NCBI GenBank assembly: GCA_025024175.1
Contig: QCXZ01000053.1
Coordinates: forward strand, 3,038,001-3,102,000
DNA: 64,000 nucleotides
Direction of reading: 5' to 3'
From: Rhyzopertha dominica
Taxonomy: Eukaryota > Arthropoda > Insecta > Coleoptera > Bostrichidae
Shown here: piece after piece, positions 33,180 through 44,510 of the stretch
Numbering within the stretch: position 1 is the first letter of the stretch
How the letters are laid out: each line of letters begins with the position of its first letter
The notes under the pieces: generated by a model
What the model was told of the DNA's origin: nothing
The model's database searches: none
Seen by the model: the letters and a program-made list of their open reading frames with translations, nothing else
Translations under genes and position numbers: made by a program

Positions 33180-34845
33180 CGGTTTACGAGTAAAATAAAC
33201 AAAGAAGTATTCCAAACAACTGGAGTTATAAGTTTTTGATCATACACCGTATTATCCGGAGCTGGTACCATATGAAGATGATGCCAACGAAGTCCATCAA
33301 TCTACTAATAGTGACAATTATCTTACTTTACACAAGTTTAATATAGATGAGAATGACATTTGAAAAGCTACTAAAAACATTAAATGTAATTTTGTTGCCG
33401 GTCCTGATGATGTTCCGACCTTCTTTATGGTTGATCGTATCAAGTGCTTAGTGTTGCCTTTATGTCACATTTTCAATTGTTTGCAATTATAGACCTATTG
33501 CTCTTATGGCCAATTTTGCTAAGTTATTTGAGTTGGTCTTATCTCAAGTTATTTATCCACATATTGAGCCCTATATAGCACCGGAACAGCACGTATTTGT
33601 TAAGGGAAAATCAACGACCTCTAATCTTTGCGAGTTTACACATATTATATCTAAACCTCTTGATGAACGTTTATAGGTTAACGTTGTGTATACTGATCAA
33701 GTTAATCACTGCTATATCTATTGAATAAACTGCGAAATTTTTGTTTTTGCGATGGGCTTGTCTCTGTCTCTTTTGATGGATAGGCGGCAATTTGTTGAGC
33801 ATGGTGGTTTCAGGTCTAACACTTTTCATGCAACTAGTGGCGTGGTTCAGGGTTCGATCCTGGGCCCACAATTATTCGTAATATTTTTCAACGACGTAGT
33901 GAAATCGCTTAAATTTAATGTTTACATGTATGCCGATGACTAAAAAATACTGAAGGCTATAAGTTTAAATAGATGGTGTTTCACGAACAAACTTAACAAA
34001 ATATTAATAAGTGCAAGATAGTGACCTCCGGGAGAAAAAATGTACACATTAACTTTTTCTACAGCATCTCAGGGAATGCACTTTCCAGATGTGATGAAAT
34101 TAAAGACTTAGGTGTTGTAGCTGACTATAAGTTGTGTTTTGTTCAGCTCACTTAAAACTCTGGGGTTTATTATGCGAAATACTTCTGAATTCAATAACAT
34201 TTTTGCTATAAAAATTGTTTTATGCCTTAGTTAGATCTAAGCTCGAATTCTGCAGTGTAATTTGGAGTCCTTACAAGCAGCAATATACTGATCTTTTGGA
34301 AAATATTTTAAGAAAGTTTTCCAAGTATCTCTACTTTAAAATGTTTGATGTTTACCTTACAAGACATTGTGATCAGAGTGCGCTATTAAATGTTGTTAAT
34401 AAAGTCTCTCTTGAGAGTAGACAAAAATTGGCATCTATTGTTTTCTTATAGAAACTTATTTGCGTTAAAGTAGTTAGTAGTACCTTTCTGAATGAGATAA
34501 GCATAAATGTCCCAGGAGTTAATAGCAGATCGCCTATTCCCTTCTATTACAGTGTACCGTCCACTCAACATCATGTCAACTTTGCCATGATAATGGCATT
34601 TAAGTTATGTTATTATGTTATGTCCAACAGTAACTTTGATATTTTTTATGACAACTTTTCAACGATTTCAGTGAAACGAAAGTTGCTCGAAATGTTTGCC
34701 TAGTTTATAAGATTTATTGGTGTATACTCACCGATGTATAATATGATTGTATTTCTTTCTGATTTTGTATATTTGTATTTTTGTGCTATATATAGACAAA
34801 TATGTCTGTCGGGAATTAATAAACATTATTATTATTAACATTTTT
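33180..34845 (+). pseudogene. Jockey/I-group non-LTR element, 5' truncated, with ATT tail
   Basis: Blocks in order: LVPYEDDANEVHQST and KFNIDENDI (pre-RT linker, 33255-33362), NIKCNFVAGPDDVPTFFM, a deletion, YRPIALMANFAKLFELVLSQ (33488-33550), EQHVFVKGKSTTSNLCEFTH, MDRRQFVEHGGFRSNTFHAT, GVVQGSILGPQLFVIFFNDV (33839-33898) and VYMYADD followed by a stop (catalytic YADD intact at about 33931-33942). Downstream are IKDLGVVADYKL, FYALVRSKLEFCSVIWSPYK (34215 on) and QSALLNVVNKVSLESRQ. It ends AATTAATAAACATTATTATT at about 34843, a normal ATT-repeat tail. Frameshifts and stops make it non-functional. Confidence 0.8.
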
Positions 34846-35057
34846 ATTATGCAAATGGGACTTTTATAACCAATGGCAGACAGAAATACAACCCTAGTAA
34901 TAACAAAACGATCCAATTTGGGGACCAAATACTTCAATGCTCCATAGTATAAATACGATAAGTTAACTTTAAACATGAATTTCATGCACTGTTAGGATGC
35001 AAAATAAGTTTGCGTAAAAAAGACACTTCTCGTGAAACTAGCGCTACCAACTCCGTT
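34846..35057. other. Short AT-rich spacer
   Basis: No gene or repeat recognised; a minus-strand frame over 34728-34985 is a by-product of the retrotransposon tail. Confidence 0.45.
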
Positions 35058-35140
35058 AGCGGATACAACCCATTACGGCTCCTAACTGCTGTTTGGAGTG
35101 CCACTCGGCGTGAAATGTAGTTTGTGAGTTGGAACACTAA
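35058..35140 (+). repeat. Diverged non-coding repeat, right member
   Basis: Partner of 32073-32158, in direct orientation, at a judged identity of about 70%. It sits at the left edge of a GC-richer island. Confidence 0.55.
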
Positions 35141-35690
35141 ATAAACGGGTTTAACTTAATCGCCCCCCTGTCGGCAAACTTTTTGACATTTTATTAACTA
35201 TTAAAACGGAGATCAGCGTTAAAATTTTCCTAGGCGCTCGCGATCTCCTAAAGGGGTACATAATTTAGTAATAAACCGCGGCGAACATGTCCATCGCGAA
35301 CGGGGCGGCGACCCCCGCAATTTTTTTAATCCCATTACGCGGCGGCAGCACGAAAAAAACGCAAAATATAATAACGGCGTTCTAATTATACCGAATGAGC
35401 GATTTGTTCGCTCAATCCCCGCCCGTAACAAAAGAGCATCGCCAGTCAGCGGGGGCCGCTTCCATTCAATCCAACTTCTAGGAGACGTTCGCCAAGTTCT
35501 GAAAGAAACAATCGCTTTGAACGTATCCGCGGAAGTTTTGCAATCTGAAGGAATTATATGGAACGTTTTGAATCGAACGCTTTTGTTTTTCGCTTTGAAG
35601 TTGCCGGTGCGCCAAGGCAGGCTAAATTCGGTGCGGGATGCTAAAAGCGAACGCAAAGGATAATGAAGCCAGTTGGGCAACAAACAATAA
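35141..35690. other. GC-richer island with unassigned 154-codon ORF (minus)
   Basis: The minus-strand frame 35219-35683 encodes 154 residues rich in arginine, serine and proline, starting MLPNWLHYPLRSLLASRTEF. I recognise no domain, and there is no supporting exon structure. High GC and CpG content lengthens chance frames. It is one of the larger and more GC-rich islands in the window. Confidence 0.35.
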
Positions 35691-35938
35691 ATTAGGTACC
35701 TTCGGCAATTGTTCGAATGGAAAGATGCAGGTTATTACAAGCCAGTAACTGTACAGCAGCTGCTAAAATAGTACCAAGATACACTGAATACAAACAGCGC
35801 TAGCTCGATTAACTACTATTCAAAATATTATACTTCACTTNTTAACACTTAAACNACTTTATTTGGGTCACTTTATTCGCTTGCTTCGCCCCTATTCAAA
35901 TCAGACTTCTCCTGCCAAGCGCCAGTCCGCGCTTTATA
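35691..35938. other. Spacer, no gene
   Basis: Two ambiguous bases (35841, 35855). The phrase ACTTCTCCTGCCAAGCGCCA and the preceding pyrimidine-rich DNA might be an old LTR edge, but nothing confirms it. Confidence 0.3.
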
Positions 35939-35940
35939 TA

Positions 35941-37196
35941 CAGGATGTTTTACGAATGATAATGACCTAGACGAAATTAAAAATGCAACGCAAAATACAT
36001 TCTCATAGCCAATGTGGTTATTTTACATAATGGTATTATTTTAAAAATAAATTGGGAATCCATGACGGCTATGCGCTATGGTTCCTGTCACTGTATTTAT
36101 TAAAAGTCAAAATGTATTCAAATGATGAAAAAACAGATACGATTTTAATTTATGGTGAATGCAAGAAAAATGCTTCCGCTGCTGCCCGTTTATACAGACA
36201 ACGTTTTCCAAATAGAAGATCTCCTGCTGATACAATTTTCAAGAGACTTGAATTAACTTTAAGGACAAACTGGCTACCACTGAAAAAGTCAAGAGAAAGA
36301 ACAGCAACAGGCCCTGACAATGAAATTAGACTTGGAAATGATTGACGAAAATCCTCATATTAGTCAAAGGGTAGTCTCAAGAGCAACCGGTATTAGTCTG
36401 TCTTCAGTACACCGAATAATTAAAGGCAATCACTTTCATTTGTATCACTTGCAACTGGTTCAAGCCTTAAAGGAGACAGATTATCCTAAAAGACTGGCTT
36501 CTTGTAACTTTTTTCGGGAACAGCAAAATTTGAATGTGAGATTTTATAACAACATTTGCTTCTCAGATGAAGCAAAATTTTCTAATAATGGTGGAGTTAA
36601 CAAACATAACATGCATTATTATGCGCAAGAAAATCCACGTTGGATTCGAGAGGGACATTTTCAATCTCTCTACTCGACGAATGTCTGGTGCGGAATATTG
36701 GGGAATTAAATTGTTAGGCCTTGAAGAGGTTCAGTTAATCCTTGGCGACCGACAAGCCCGGACCTTACTCCTTTGGATTTTTTTCTGTGGGAAATGGTAA
36801 AAGAGCAAGTACATCAAACCCCAATTGAAAGTTTAGAACATTTAGAAAATAAAATGCGTGATGCATGTAGATCCATCACTCCAGAAATGTTAATGCATGT
36901 TAAAAGATCGTTTTGGGCACGAATTCAAGCTTGTGAAAACAGCGGAGGACGACATTTTGAGCATTTATTACATTAATGTTATTGAATAAACATTTTTCAA
37001 AAATTAAATTTGTTTTACAATACCGAATTTACTTAAAGCAAATGATTGAAGTTTATGTCAAAATTTACGAATTTATACAGCTCTCTACGTTTTATATTTT
37101 TTAAGACGATGAACAATTATCAATGGTACCTCTGCAAATGTATTTTGAGTTGCATTTTTAAATTTTCAGGGTCATTATCATTCGTGAAACATCCTG
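35941..37196 (+). mobile_element. Tc1/mariner-like transposon with both TIRs, internally deleted
   Basis: The left end starts CAGGATGTTTTACGAATGAT. The right end, read inward, is CAGGATGTTTCACGAATGAT; one mismatch in the first 27 bases, with weaker similarity continuing to about 60 bp. TA flanks both sides (35939-35940 and 37197-37198), the target-site duplication of this superfamily. The element is about 1256 bp, shorter than a full copy because the middle of the transposase gene is missing. Confidence 0.9.
36112..36976 (+). pseudogene. Tc1/mariner-like transposase, central DDE region deleted
   Basis: The start at 36112 fits the family N-terminus: MYSNDEKTDTILIYGECKKN, then ARLYRQRFPNRRSP (first helix-turn-helix). 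A frameshift near 36320 leads to IDENPHISQRVVSRATGISL (second HTH), NFFREQQNLN and CFSDEAKFSNNGGVNKHNMH with the first catalytic D. Reading stops at TNVWCGILGN (36709). The next recognisable block is SPDLTPLDFFLWEMVKEQV, in a shifted frame at about 36750-36800, so about 80 residues with the second catalytic D are absent. The C-terminus ends SGGRHFEHLLH at 36976, the normal end of this insect family. It was probably movable only by enzyme supplied from another copy. Confidence 0.85.
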
Positions 37197-37369
37197 TAGA
37201 GTAGCTTCCAGCCTACGCAATCTCACTAGACGTTTCTAGATGTGTTCTTTCTTTCTTTTCATGTATTCCATTACTTCATCTTAGATCTTGAGTTGCGCTG
37301 TATGCTACTACTTTCTACTTAAGTATAGAACCAATATCGTTGTTTTCCAGCTGAGCTTACCGGAAGCTC

Positions 37370-37640
37370 TCACCAGTTCATTCTTCCCTCTCCTTGATAA
37401 TGACTGTGCTTAAATTGATTACACCATTGCGCTGTTCCGCCCTTCTTTGTGTTCAAATTTTCCACATGGACTTGTATAGACAGCACCAGAGTTGCTATGA
37501 GCACTTCTTGAACGGTGTTGCATTTTGAAATCATACCGTTGCCCTTGATTTCCGTAGTTCTTCTTCGAATGTCCACGTCTTCTACAAAGGTAACAGGTCT
37601 TATATCCGCTAGATTTCAAGACTTCCATTAAATTAATTAT
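37370..37640 (-). pseudogene. Possible retrotransposon Gag zinc-knuckle fragment
   Basis: A minus-strand frame reads YKTCYLCRRRGHSKKNYGNQ. This is a CX2CX4HX4C zinc knuckle with the last cysteine changed to tyrosine, followed by a basic stretch. Such knuckles bind RNA in Gag proteins of LTR and some non-LTR elements. No protease, RT or LTR is visible nearby. Cellular knuckle proteins are an alternative. Confidence 0.35.
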
Positions 37641-38149
37641 GCGGGATGTTATTGCGATATTCCAGAATACAAAATGCTTAATTCATCACTTTNTTATTGG
37701 CCAACGTTTCGCCACATCTTGCAGCTTTTTCAAGGCAAATAATGCTTATCCGTTGTGTATACTACCGTGATGAAAGCAAGACGCCACGAATCAAGTTTCA
37801 GTAAAGTTACTTCCGCATAAACGAAGAGAAGCTATGAAACAGCATATCAAGGATTTGAACATACCGCTAAGAAAATAATATTCTAACTCTCTTCGAGAAT
37901 GTTTTACTGGCGTATTTCTCAAATTTGTCTTTAGAGTCTTACTGTTGAATTTACGACATAACGTGTATATTTCAAAATAGTGGGTTTCTGTCCAGGTTTT
38001 GATTCCGAAAAATACTATCTTATGATGCAATCGAATAAAAACATTATTTTTCCCAAATGCGCAAACAATACATTTCCTCATTAAAAATAAGATATCAAAA
38101 GACGTGCATTTCGTGATTTAATTTTGTTTTTGGCGCATTTTTCACTTCA
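37641..38149. other. No gene seen
   Basis: AT-rich; a 96-codon minus-strand frame (37791-38081) has no family features. Confidence 0.45.
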
Positions 38150-38650
38150 TTTATCGGGTGCCCGATGTCTATCACAATTCATAACTCGAGAACGGCTCAT
38201 CGCTCAACGGATCGGGTTCATTGGATAGTTCTTGGCCTAACTATGACCATAATGTACTTTTTCCTCTCCCCGGAGTGGCTAATGTATTTAAACTCTAAAC
38301 CCATGCAACACGCTATCAATGAAAGGTCGATTTGTAGCAAATCCCGTGTTTTCCCACCCGATTATTTTAAATAAACAAACAAATATTGGGAGCGTACCTT
38401 GTTCCCGGGCAAATTCGCTATTATCCCCGTAGTAAATTCTCGACATTTCCAATTTGTGCGTTTTCCGCGTGCCTTCGGCTGCGCCTTTACCTATGTCATA
38501 TTAATATTTCCTTTGCGGGAATGGGAATGCCGTCGCAGGGAAGATTGCAGGGATGACGTTTCGCCCAAAAGTAATTTTCGGAGCTGTTGATCTAAACCGA
38601 ACGATTCTGTGCTGCGCCACTAGCGAATCTGGTGAAATTGGAGCAAACAG
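38150..38650. other. GC-richer island, no recognised gene
   Basis: Frames of 69 and 63 codons occur on the plus strand. The composition contrasts with AT-rich flanks. No known domain. Confidence 0.4.
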
Positions 38651-38974
38651 CAACACGTGGGAGGTAAGCTACTAAATCCTTCAACGCAGAAATCGTATTC
38701 TATGCTAAATCAAACTGCATTAAAGTTAAAAAAGTAAAAGAATGTTTACTAAGCATTTATTTTTGACGGTGAAGGTTATTTGGTGGGTTATTTGGTTAAC
38801 TTTTTTCTAATTATCGCATTACATGTGACCATTTTTTTTTAATATAGACTGGGTATAGTGAACTATCATTAAAAGACAGATATATACCATTCCGGACCTT
38901 TCTATAGATCTACAAAAGAGGAATATCCCATTATGCATTCTTTTATTATATTTCAAAGGAAATAGGCAGCGGCG

Positions 38975-39190
38975 TGACTTTTTCCGACACTTCCAACAAT
39001 TATCGTTATATTTCAACCATTTTACACAAAATCTTGGCAAATATTTCTCATGGATTACGTTATCTATTGATGAAAACCGCATGAAAATCTGTCCAGTAGT
39101 TTTTGATTTATCGCGAACAGAGAGGCAGACAGACGCGACGGAAAAATATGTAGTAATAGTAATTTTTACGTATTTTTTATAGCTGTTTAT
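38975..39190. repeat. Dispersed insect repeat (SINE-like or non-LTR 3' end)
   Basis: It carries AAAATCTGTCCAGTAGTTTT followed by TATCGCGAACAGAGAGGCAGACAGACGCGA-type sequence, a phrase I know from abundant insect interspersed repeats. A related end (AAAGTTATTGTGTCCACAAA then repeated CAGACACA) occurs at 63780-63870. The minus-strand frame across it (38819-39082) is probably not a gene. Confidence 0.5.
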
Positions 39191-40749
39191 GGGCTAACAA
39201 TGCGATAGCTGCTTTCTGATAAAGAAGAATCTGTAAATGGTGCTGCAGCCTATAAAGAACTTGAAAAATGGTGCAAACTAAAAAGGTAATAAGTATTAGC
39301 TAAAAGACGCCTTCTCTCTATTTTGAGAATTCAGGCATCTACTTTATGGACTAATCAAGAGTTGAACTCATTTGTTTGCAAAAATTTACACCTGATATTC
39401 GTGAATCTTTCATCAATGTTGGAAATATGAAATTTTATCGATCTTAGCAGTATCAGTAATATCAGTCAATATTTTAATTGTCTCCCCAGTAATAATTTCG
39501 TTTTTAACATTATTTATAAATGCCGATACGAAAACGATGGTATCTTTTTTACCTCACAAAGATGCTAATTTAAGCCCAACAAAGTACCAAAAAGTTATAA
39601 AATGCTCCCATCCAATTCGGTCCAATATTTTATGATGGCTTTGAAACAATATCCCGGGGGAAATTAAAGAGAAGGTGTTGCAAAAATGAAGGAATTGTGA
39701 CTTGCCGAGTTAATAATCCAAACAGAATAGACAGCACATTATAGATCTGTACAAGCTTAAACTATTGCGTAGGATAGATAATGAAGTGCATACATATAAT
39801 GTCCCACTTTGAATTTTGATGACTTTGAACAAGTGCGAATTATAAATTAGACTATGAATCACGTAAAGAACGAACTGACTACCGTCTGAGAAGATCAATA
39901 TTAGAAAAATTGAGCTAAAAAATATATAAAAAAGTAGAAAGAATATAGACAAGATGTGAAATTGAAAACACTGTTTACGACAAAGAAAGCAGGGCATAGA
40001 AGTAGAAAGCAAATAACTTTATATAGCTATCACACGATTTAATAAGAAAGTAGTAAGAAAAACATTCAAAAACATCTGTCAAAAAATCGAACAGTTTTTC
40101 AGCCTTGTTAATACACTGGCTTTAGTTTATTTGTTTCTTTCTACATGAAAATTACACTTTTTGGGTGGCCGCAGTGGCATTTGTAAAAGTTTTTTTGTAT
40201 ACGGGCTATTACCTATGGCAGAGAAAATATGACCACGCATGTTTTAGTTATAGCAGTAATATCAAATTTTTTGGTCTGAATACGTTTCTTACCGAGACTT
40301 CTATTGCATCTGACGTTATTTATCTAGCGCTTCGTACAATATCTGAAGTGCACTTTTTATTTTAGAAATAGTTGTAAACGCGACACAGTATATTCATCAC
40401 TTTTAGTGCAACTCACTGCTAATAACCAAAATGCAGTAACGCGTTTTTAGGCAGGCTTTGCCGCTTACCTTGTTTCGTCTGTACTGTTGTACATTTACGA
40501 AATTTTAAGTTAATCTTGTTTTATCTTTAGTCCAATTCACCATTTAAAATGATTAATTCAACATTTGACAGTCAGTTAGAAAATACTTTAATGTAATATT
40601 CGAAATTGTGCTGAAAATGTAGATTCGCGTAGACGGTTTGGTAGAAATAGTATTAATAACGCTTACCTAAATTTTTTGGAAATCAGAGCAGCCTCGCGTT
40701 GATTGAGATAAAATCAGTAAAGATTCTAAAGGTTAAGTTGGCTAAATTA
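39191..40749. other. 1.5-kb stretch with no recognised gene
   Basis: AT-rich. Short frames at 39710-40012 (-) and 40165-40365 (+) show no family features. The 3' end of the Tigger element should lie in 40400-40750, but I could not place it; CAGTAACGCG near 40435 is only a weak candidate. Confidence 0.4.
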
Positions 40750-41851
40750 TTACGAGTTAGCTAGATGCACTGGAATTCCTGTAAAATTCGCAAAGCATTT
40801 TGAAATTGTAACAGCACAAACGATTTTCCACGCCGATAATATCCAAATTAATGCACTTGTTAGGTTGATACTTTTTTCTGCGTCTTCGCAAGAGTTTTCG
40901 ACATTAGTGAAGCTTAGTAGTCTTTTAAAAACATGTTTTCTATATTTTACCTTAAAACTATGGATAATTCCTTGATCAAATGGTTGACAGTGCGAACACT
41001 ATCTTCACATTTTGTAACAGCAGTTTTGGATGGGACGTGGCATTATTCAAAAATAATAATACATTTCTATTTTCTTTTTTCATTTTTTCGTCGAATTTCC
41101 TTAGCCAAGATATCATAACTGCTGTCGTCATCCAGGTTTTTTTATTTGACACTCACTCCAAAGGAAGGTTGTTTATATGAGCTCCTTTGAAGCACCGCGG
41201 ATTTTTGTTTTTCCCAATTATTAACGGGTTTTCTTTTCCGCCTTCCATGTTAACGCAAAATAAAATGGTGAGTCGTTGTTTTGCGCATTTCTTACCGGTA
41301 CATTCGTCGCTTTTTAACGCAAATGTCTTATTAGGCATTGCAAGGTAAAACAGTCCCGTTTCGTCAGCATTATATGTATATATTTTTAGGAGAATAATCT
41401 TTCAGTATCACCTGCAGTTTGGTTTTCCATTCCTCAACACTGTCAATGTCAACTTCGGCCGATTCACCACAAATTGTTTTAAAAGTGATGTTGTGCCGTT
41501 GGCAAAATTTTTCTAGCCATCCATTAGAAGCTTTAAAATGTTCAATTTTTAAGGCTTTTTCTTTTATTAAAGGTCCAGATATGGGCAGGTTCTTGTTTCT
41601 TGAGTTACAAAACCATTTGTAAACAACGCCGTCTATAACTAATCCTTCCATTTTAGGGAATTTTCTTTTCTGTTCTAGATTACAACCCTCCTCAAAACGC
41701 TTCATTAATTCGCGTTTATTTTTTTAGGATGTCATTGACTCCTGTCCTTCCAACACTATACTTTTCAGCCAGTTTTCTCGCACTTATATGGCACTTTCCA
41801 CAAAATATCAATTTTGTCTTTAAGAGACAAACGTTTTCTCTTGGCCGACAT
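40750..41851 (-). pseudogene. Tigger transposase (CENP-B-type HTH + DDE_1), broken
   Basis: The start is set by MSAKRKRLSLKDKIDIL at 41851. Next come ISARKLAEKYSVGRTGVND (Psq HTH), LPISGPLIKEKALKIEHFKA and SNGWLEKFCQRHNI (CENP-B-type HTH). The DDE_1 domain begins ADETGLFYLAM (first D kept, after a frameshift near 41370), then KQRLTILFCVNMEGGKENPL. The second catalytic site reads FLNNATSHP, so D is replaced by N. A short deletion precedes QPFDQGIIHSFK, where the third D is kept. The end at about 40750 reads LIWILSAWKIVCAVTISKCF. Stops include one after NNLPLE. Clearly dead, but long enough to place in the Tigger/JRK group. Confidence 0.8.
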
Positions 41852-42152
41852 GATAGCAGATAGGACCATTCACGCGGAGCAGTTAAGCAGAAACTAAACT
41901 TCAACCTAAACAAAATATTTGTATACCCTACGGAATATTTACATTAAACGTGACCGGTAATAAAAGGGTGTAGATAGGTACTTTCTTCAAATAAATGCCA
42001 GCTTTAATGGCCGTGACCGCTTTATGGGGGTGCCTCTATTAAGAGGGTAAATGCAATGGGTTTTCCCACATACCTGGAATCGGGAATTTATAAAGTGTCT
42101 GTTTTTAGAGGTTTCCGCTTTTAAGAGATGGCCGAAAATAGAGGTATTACTG
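40750..42152 (-). mobile_element. Tigger (pogo-type) DNA transposon, decayed
   Basis: The 5' terminus, read on the minus strand from 42152, is CAGTAATACCTCTATTTTCG, a typical Tigger end, and it is followed outward by TA (42153-42154). About 300 bp of 5' untranslated sequence precedes the transposase start at 41851. The 3' terminal repeat was not found. Confidence 0.75.
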
Positions 42153-42154
42153 TA

Positions 42155-42900
42155 TAAACACTGCCATTCTTGCTCCAAGTAATCTCTTTTATCTCAGGTG
42201 TAATTTTGTTGAGTGCGTAGAACAAAAGATGAGTCGGACTCATCTATATGCGATTACTTCATCTTCCTCAACAATTTATTGAAAGCCAACCAGGATGATC
42301 TTCAGAGGGCATCTTATAAGTGGCGATCACAGCTTGCAGTTCAAATTTGACGGATCAGTTAACTGTTACCTTTGATCTGTAAGCAGGATATGCTGAACTG
42401 AACGCAACAGTTACGGAAATCGATTGTAATATAAATACCCAACAGGTCAACCGCCCCACATTTGCGGAACCCAAGATTATCTCTGCTGTTAATTTGTGTA
42501 AAAGCGTAATCTCTTAGATCCTTCCGCATGCACATCCCCCATGACGGGATCGATAGCAATCTTAAAGTTTGCCTAACTCTTCGGGTGGCTCGGAATAACT
42601 GCGGTCGTAGTTCCTTATCCCGTTTCGCCGCAGTTTTGTATCGCGCCGCAGGAATTGCCGCGGCACATAACGTTTTATTAAAAGTATTCGCGGAAGCATT
42701 TCATCCGGCCGAGTGCCGCCCGCCTAACGGTGTGCAAATTAAACCAAGCGCCTGGAAGGACCGACAAAACAAAACCAAACAAACTACTCGAAAACGCGCG
42801 GAATCAAGGACCGTTGAAAAATGACATCGACCCTCCAGTGATAAATAAAAGTCCCGAGAGGGAGTATCTCTGTTTATTCCGTTAGGGACCGAACGGGGTT
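42155..42900. other. Spacer and GC-richer island (about 42480-42900)
   Basis: A 98-codon plus-strand frame (42528-42824) starts MHIPHDGIDSNLKVCLTLRV and is basic towards its end. No family is recognised. The island is CpG-rich. Confidence 0.4.
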
Positions 42901-43325
42901 TGGAGAAGGTGTCTTTGGAAGATGGGATATAGCTCGGTACACCTTTGTTTGTTTCTAGTACAACAAAAATTTATCAATTTTCAGCCTTGACGGTGCACTG
43001 CTTTTGTGTTACCGGGGGCAGTGAATTTCAGGAGTTTGTATGTGGTAACCTTGCTTGAAAGACTTCAATATTCCTCAGTACCACAGCCAGAAAGAAGATA
43101 TTGGTTATGCACTTGAAACACAACTGACTGGACCTTGTATTCCACTGATACTCAAAATAAAGAGTTCTAAATCTTATTTTGGTTCGAAGCAGGATTTAAC
43201 TGCATGACCATAAGGACTACTTTAGAAAGAGCGCTTATTTTAACTTATACAGAGACCTATGTTTAACGAATTAATAACATAGATGATATGTAATCATTTT
43301 AATTGCAAGATACATCCACTATTTA
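42901..43325. other. No gene seen
   Basis: AT-rich DNA with no recognisable coding content. Confidence 0.45.
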
Positions 43326-43610
43326 AAAAGTATATCCTATATCATATTCTGATTGCTTTACTGCATCTATTATCAAAAAGGTGTTACAAGTGTTTAAGAA
43401 AATTATTTTTATGTCCAACATTTGAAGCTCCCATATATTTCGTAGTTTGTCAATAAACATCCTGCCTTTTAGATAGCCCCAAAAAAACGAGTCGTATGCT
43501 GGCAATCTTGGGGGCCACACAATGAACTCAATGAGCCTAGAGATAACACGACCTCGAAACAATCTCGCACGGAAATTATTGAAGCTGGAACCAGCTAATG
43601 TTCTGTAGAA
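43326..43610 (-). pseudogene. Tc1/mariner-like transposase C-terminal fragment
   Basis: The minus-strand frame contains FRGRVISRLIEFIVWPPRLP, then SFFWGYLKGRMFIDKLRNIW. This corresponds to 'F..R.I.R.G...WP.RSPDL...DFFLWGYLK..V', the segment around the third catalytic acid. That acid itself seems replaced (AYDSFFWG, frame intact). There is no N-terminal part and no TIR. Confidence 0.65.
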
Positions 43611-44289
43611 ACATATTCAGTTGCTGTATAAGGAACTAGTTAACGTGTCAGTATAGGGTGCAGCATTGATTGTTAACGCATTTTCATTGTGATCCTCAAA
43701 AAATAGGGACCTATGATTCTCAATGATATAATAATAATATAATAACAAATATAGAAGTTGGCTGTAGTTTAAAAAATGTTGAAGAAGTTTAGAATATCAA
43801 GATCATTGTCTTGAATTTTTGTTCTTTCCTTCCTATAAAAACGAAGAAGAAAGCCTATTAACATGTGAACCTTTTACAGTCGATCTGTCGAATAAGAACT
43901 TTTACATTTGGTGGTAACCCTTTTAATATTAACATCCCTGAATAGATAATATGAACAGTTTTCTCTGAGATTCTGCTGTTTGAGCCTCTTTTTTGCACTA
44001 TGAACAAGAACCGTTAGGTAGAGCTCAGCCAGCCTCGGGAGAGGGTGAATTTCTTTTATTCCACTAAAATATAGGTACTAATGTGTATTATATATTATTA
44101 TATTTTATTCTAGTTTTACCTCTAGAAATTGGACGAAATGTTATGTTATGTTCACCAAAAATATAAAAATTGAAAATTTGTGACAACACAGTTGACCTCT
44201 GAGGTACAGATATTTATCTTTGTAAACAACACAATGAGGTGGCATAATACCATCCCTTGAGACTGCAGACACAATTTAAGCAAATAAAA
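43611..44289. other. No gene seen
   Basis: AT-rich, including a short AT-repeat tract near 44078-44110. Confidence 0.45.
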
Positions 44290-44510
44290 CTCATCTAACA
44301 CGCCCTTTTCGTGATGACTTATTTTCCTGGATCATCAGTTACATGTGCTCCCTAATAGTTGATTATATTACTTAGAGGCTCCCTCTCACTTATTTTTTCC
44401 AGTTCATTAAAATATTCTTTGATAACTTGGCTAGACCGCGTTTTTTATTTTCACAATTTCTTTTTGTCATTCCTGGATGTCCCTTTCTAAACGAGAATGC
44501 ATCAATCTTG
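44290..44510 (-). pseudogene. pogo-like DDE_1 transposase fragment
   Basis: On the minus strand one frame reads SSQVIKEYFNELEKISEREP, then SNIINY, a stop, and HVTDDPGK followed by VITKRAC after a second stop. In a group of insect pogo/Tigger relatives this is 'IKEYFNELE....PSNI.NYDETNLTDDPG...VI.RRG', where NYDETN holds the first catalytic D; that D appears lost here. Upstream in another frame is RKGHPGMTKRNCEN, which fits the end of the HTH region. It is a different lineage from the Tigger at 41 kb. Confidence 0.55.

Noticed and set aside
35700..35940. Possible LTR edge before the Tc1-like element
   Set aside because: No paired LTR, primer-binding site or gag/pol segment nearby.
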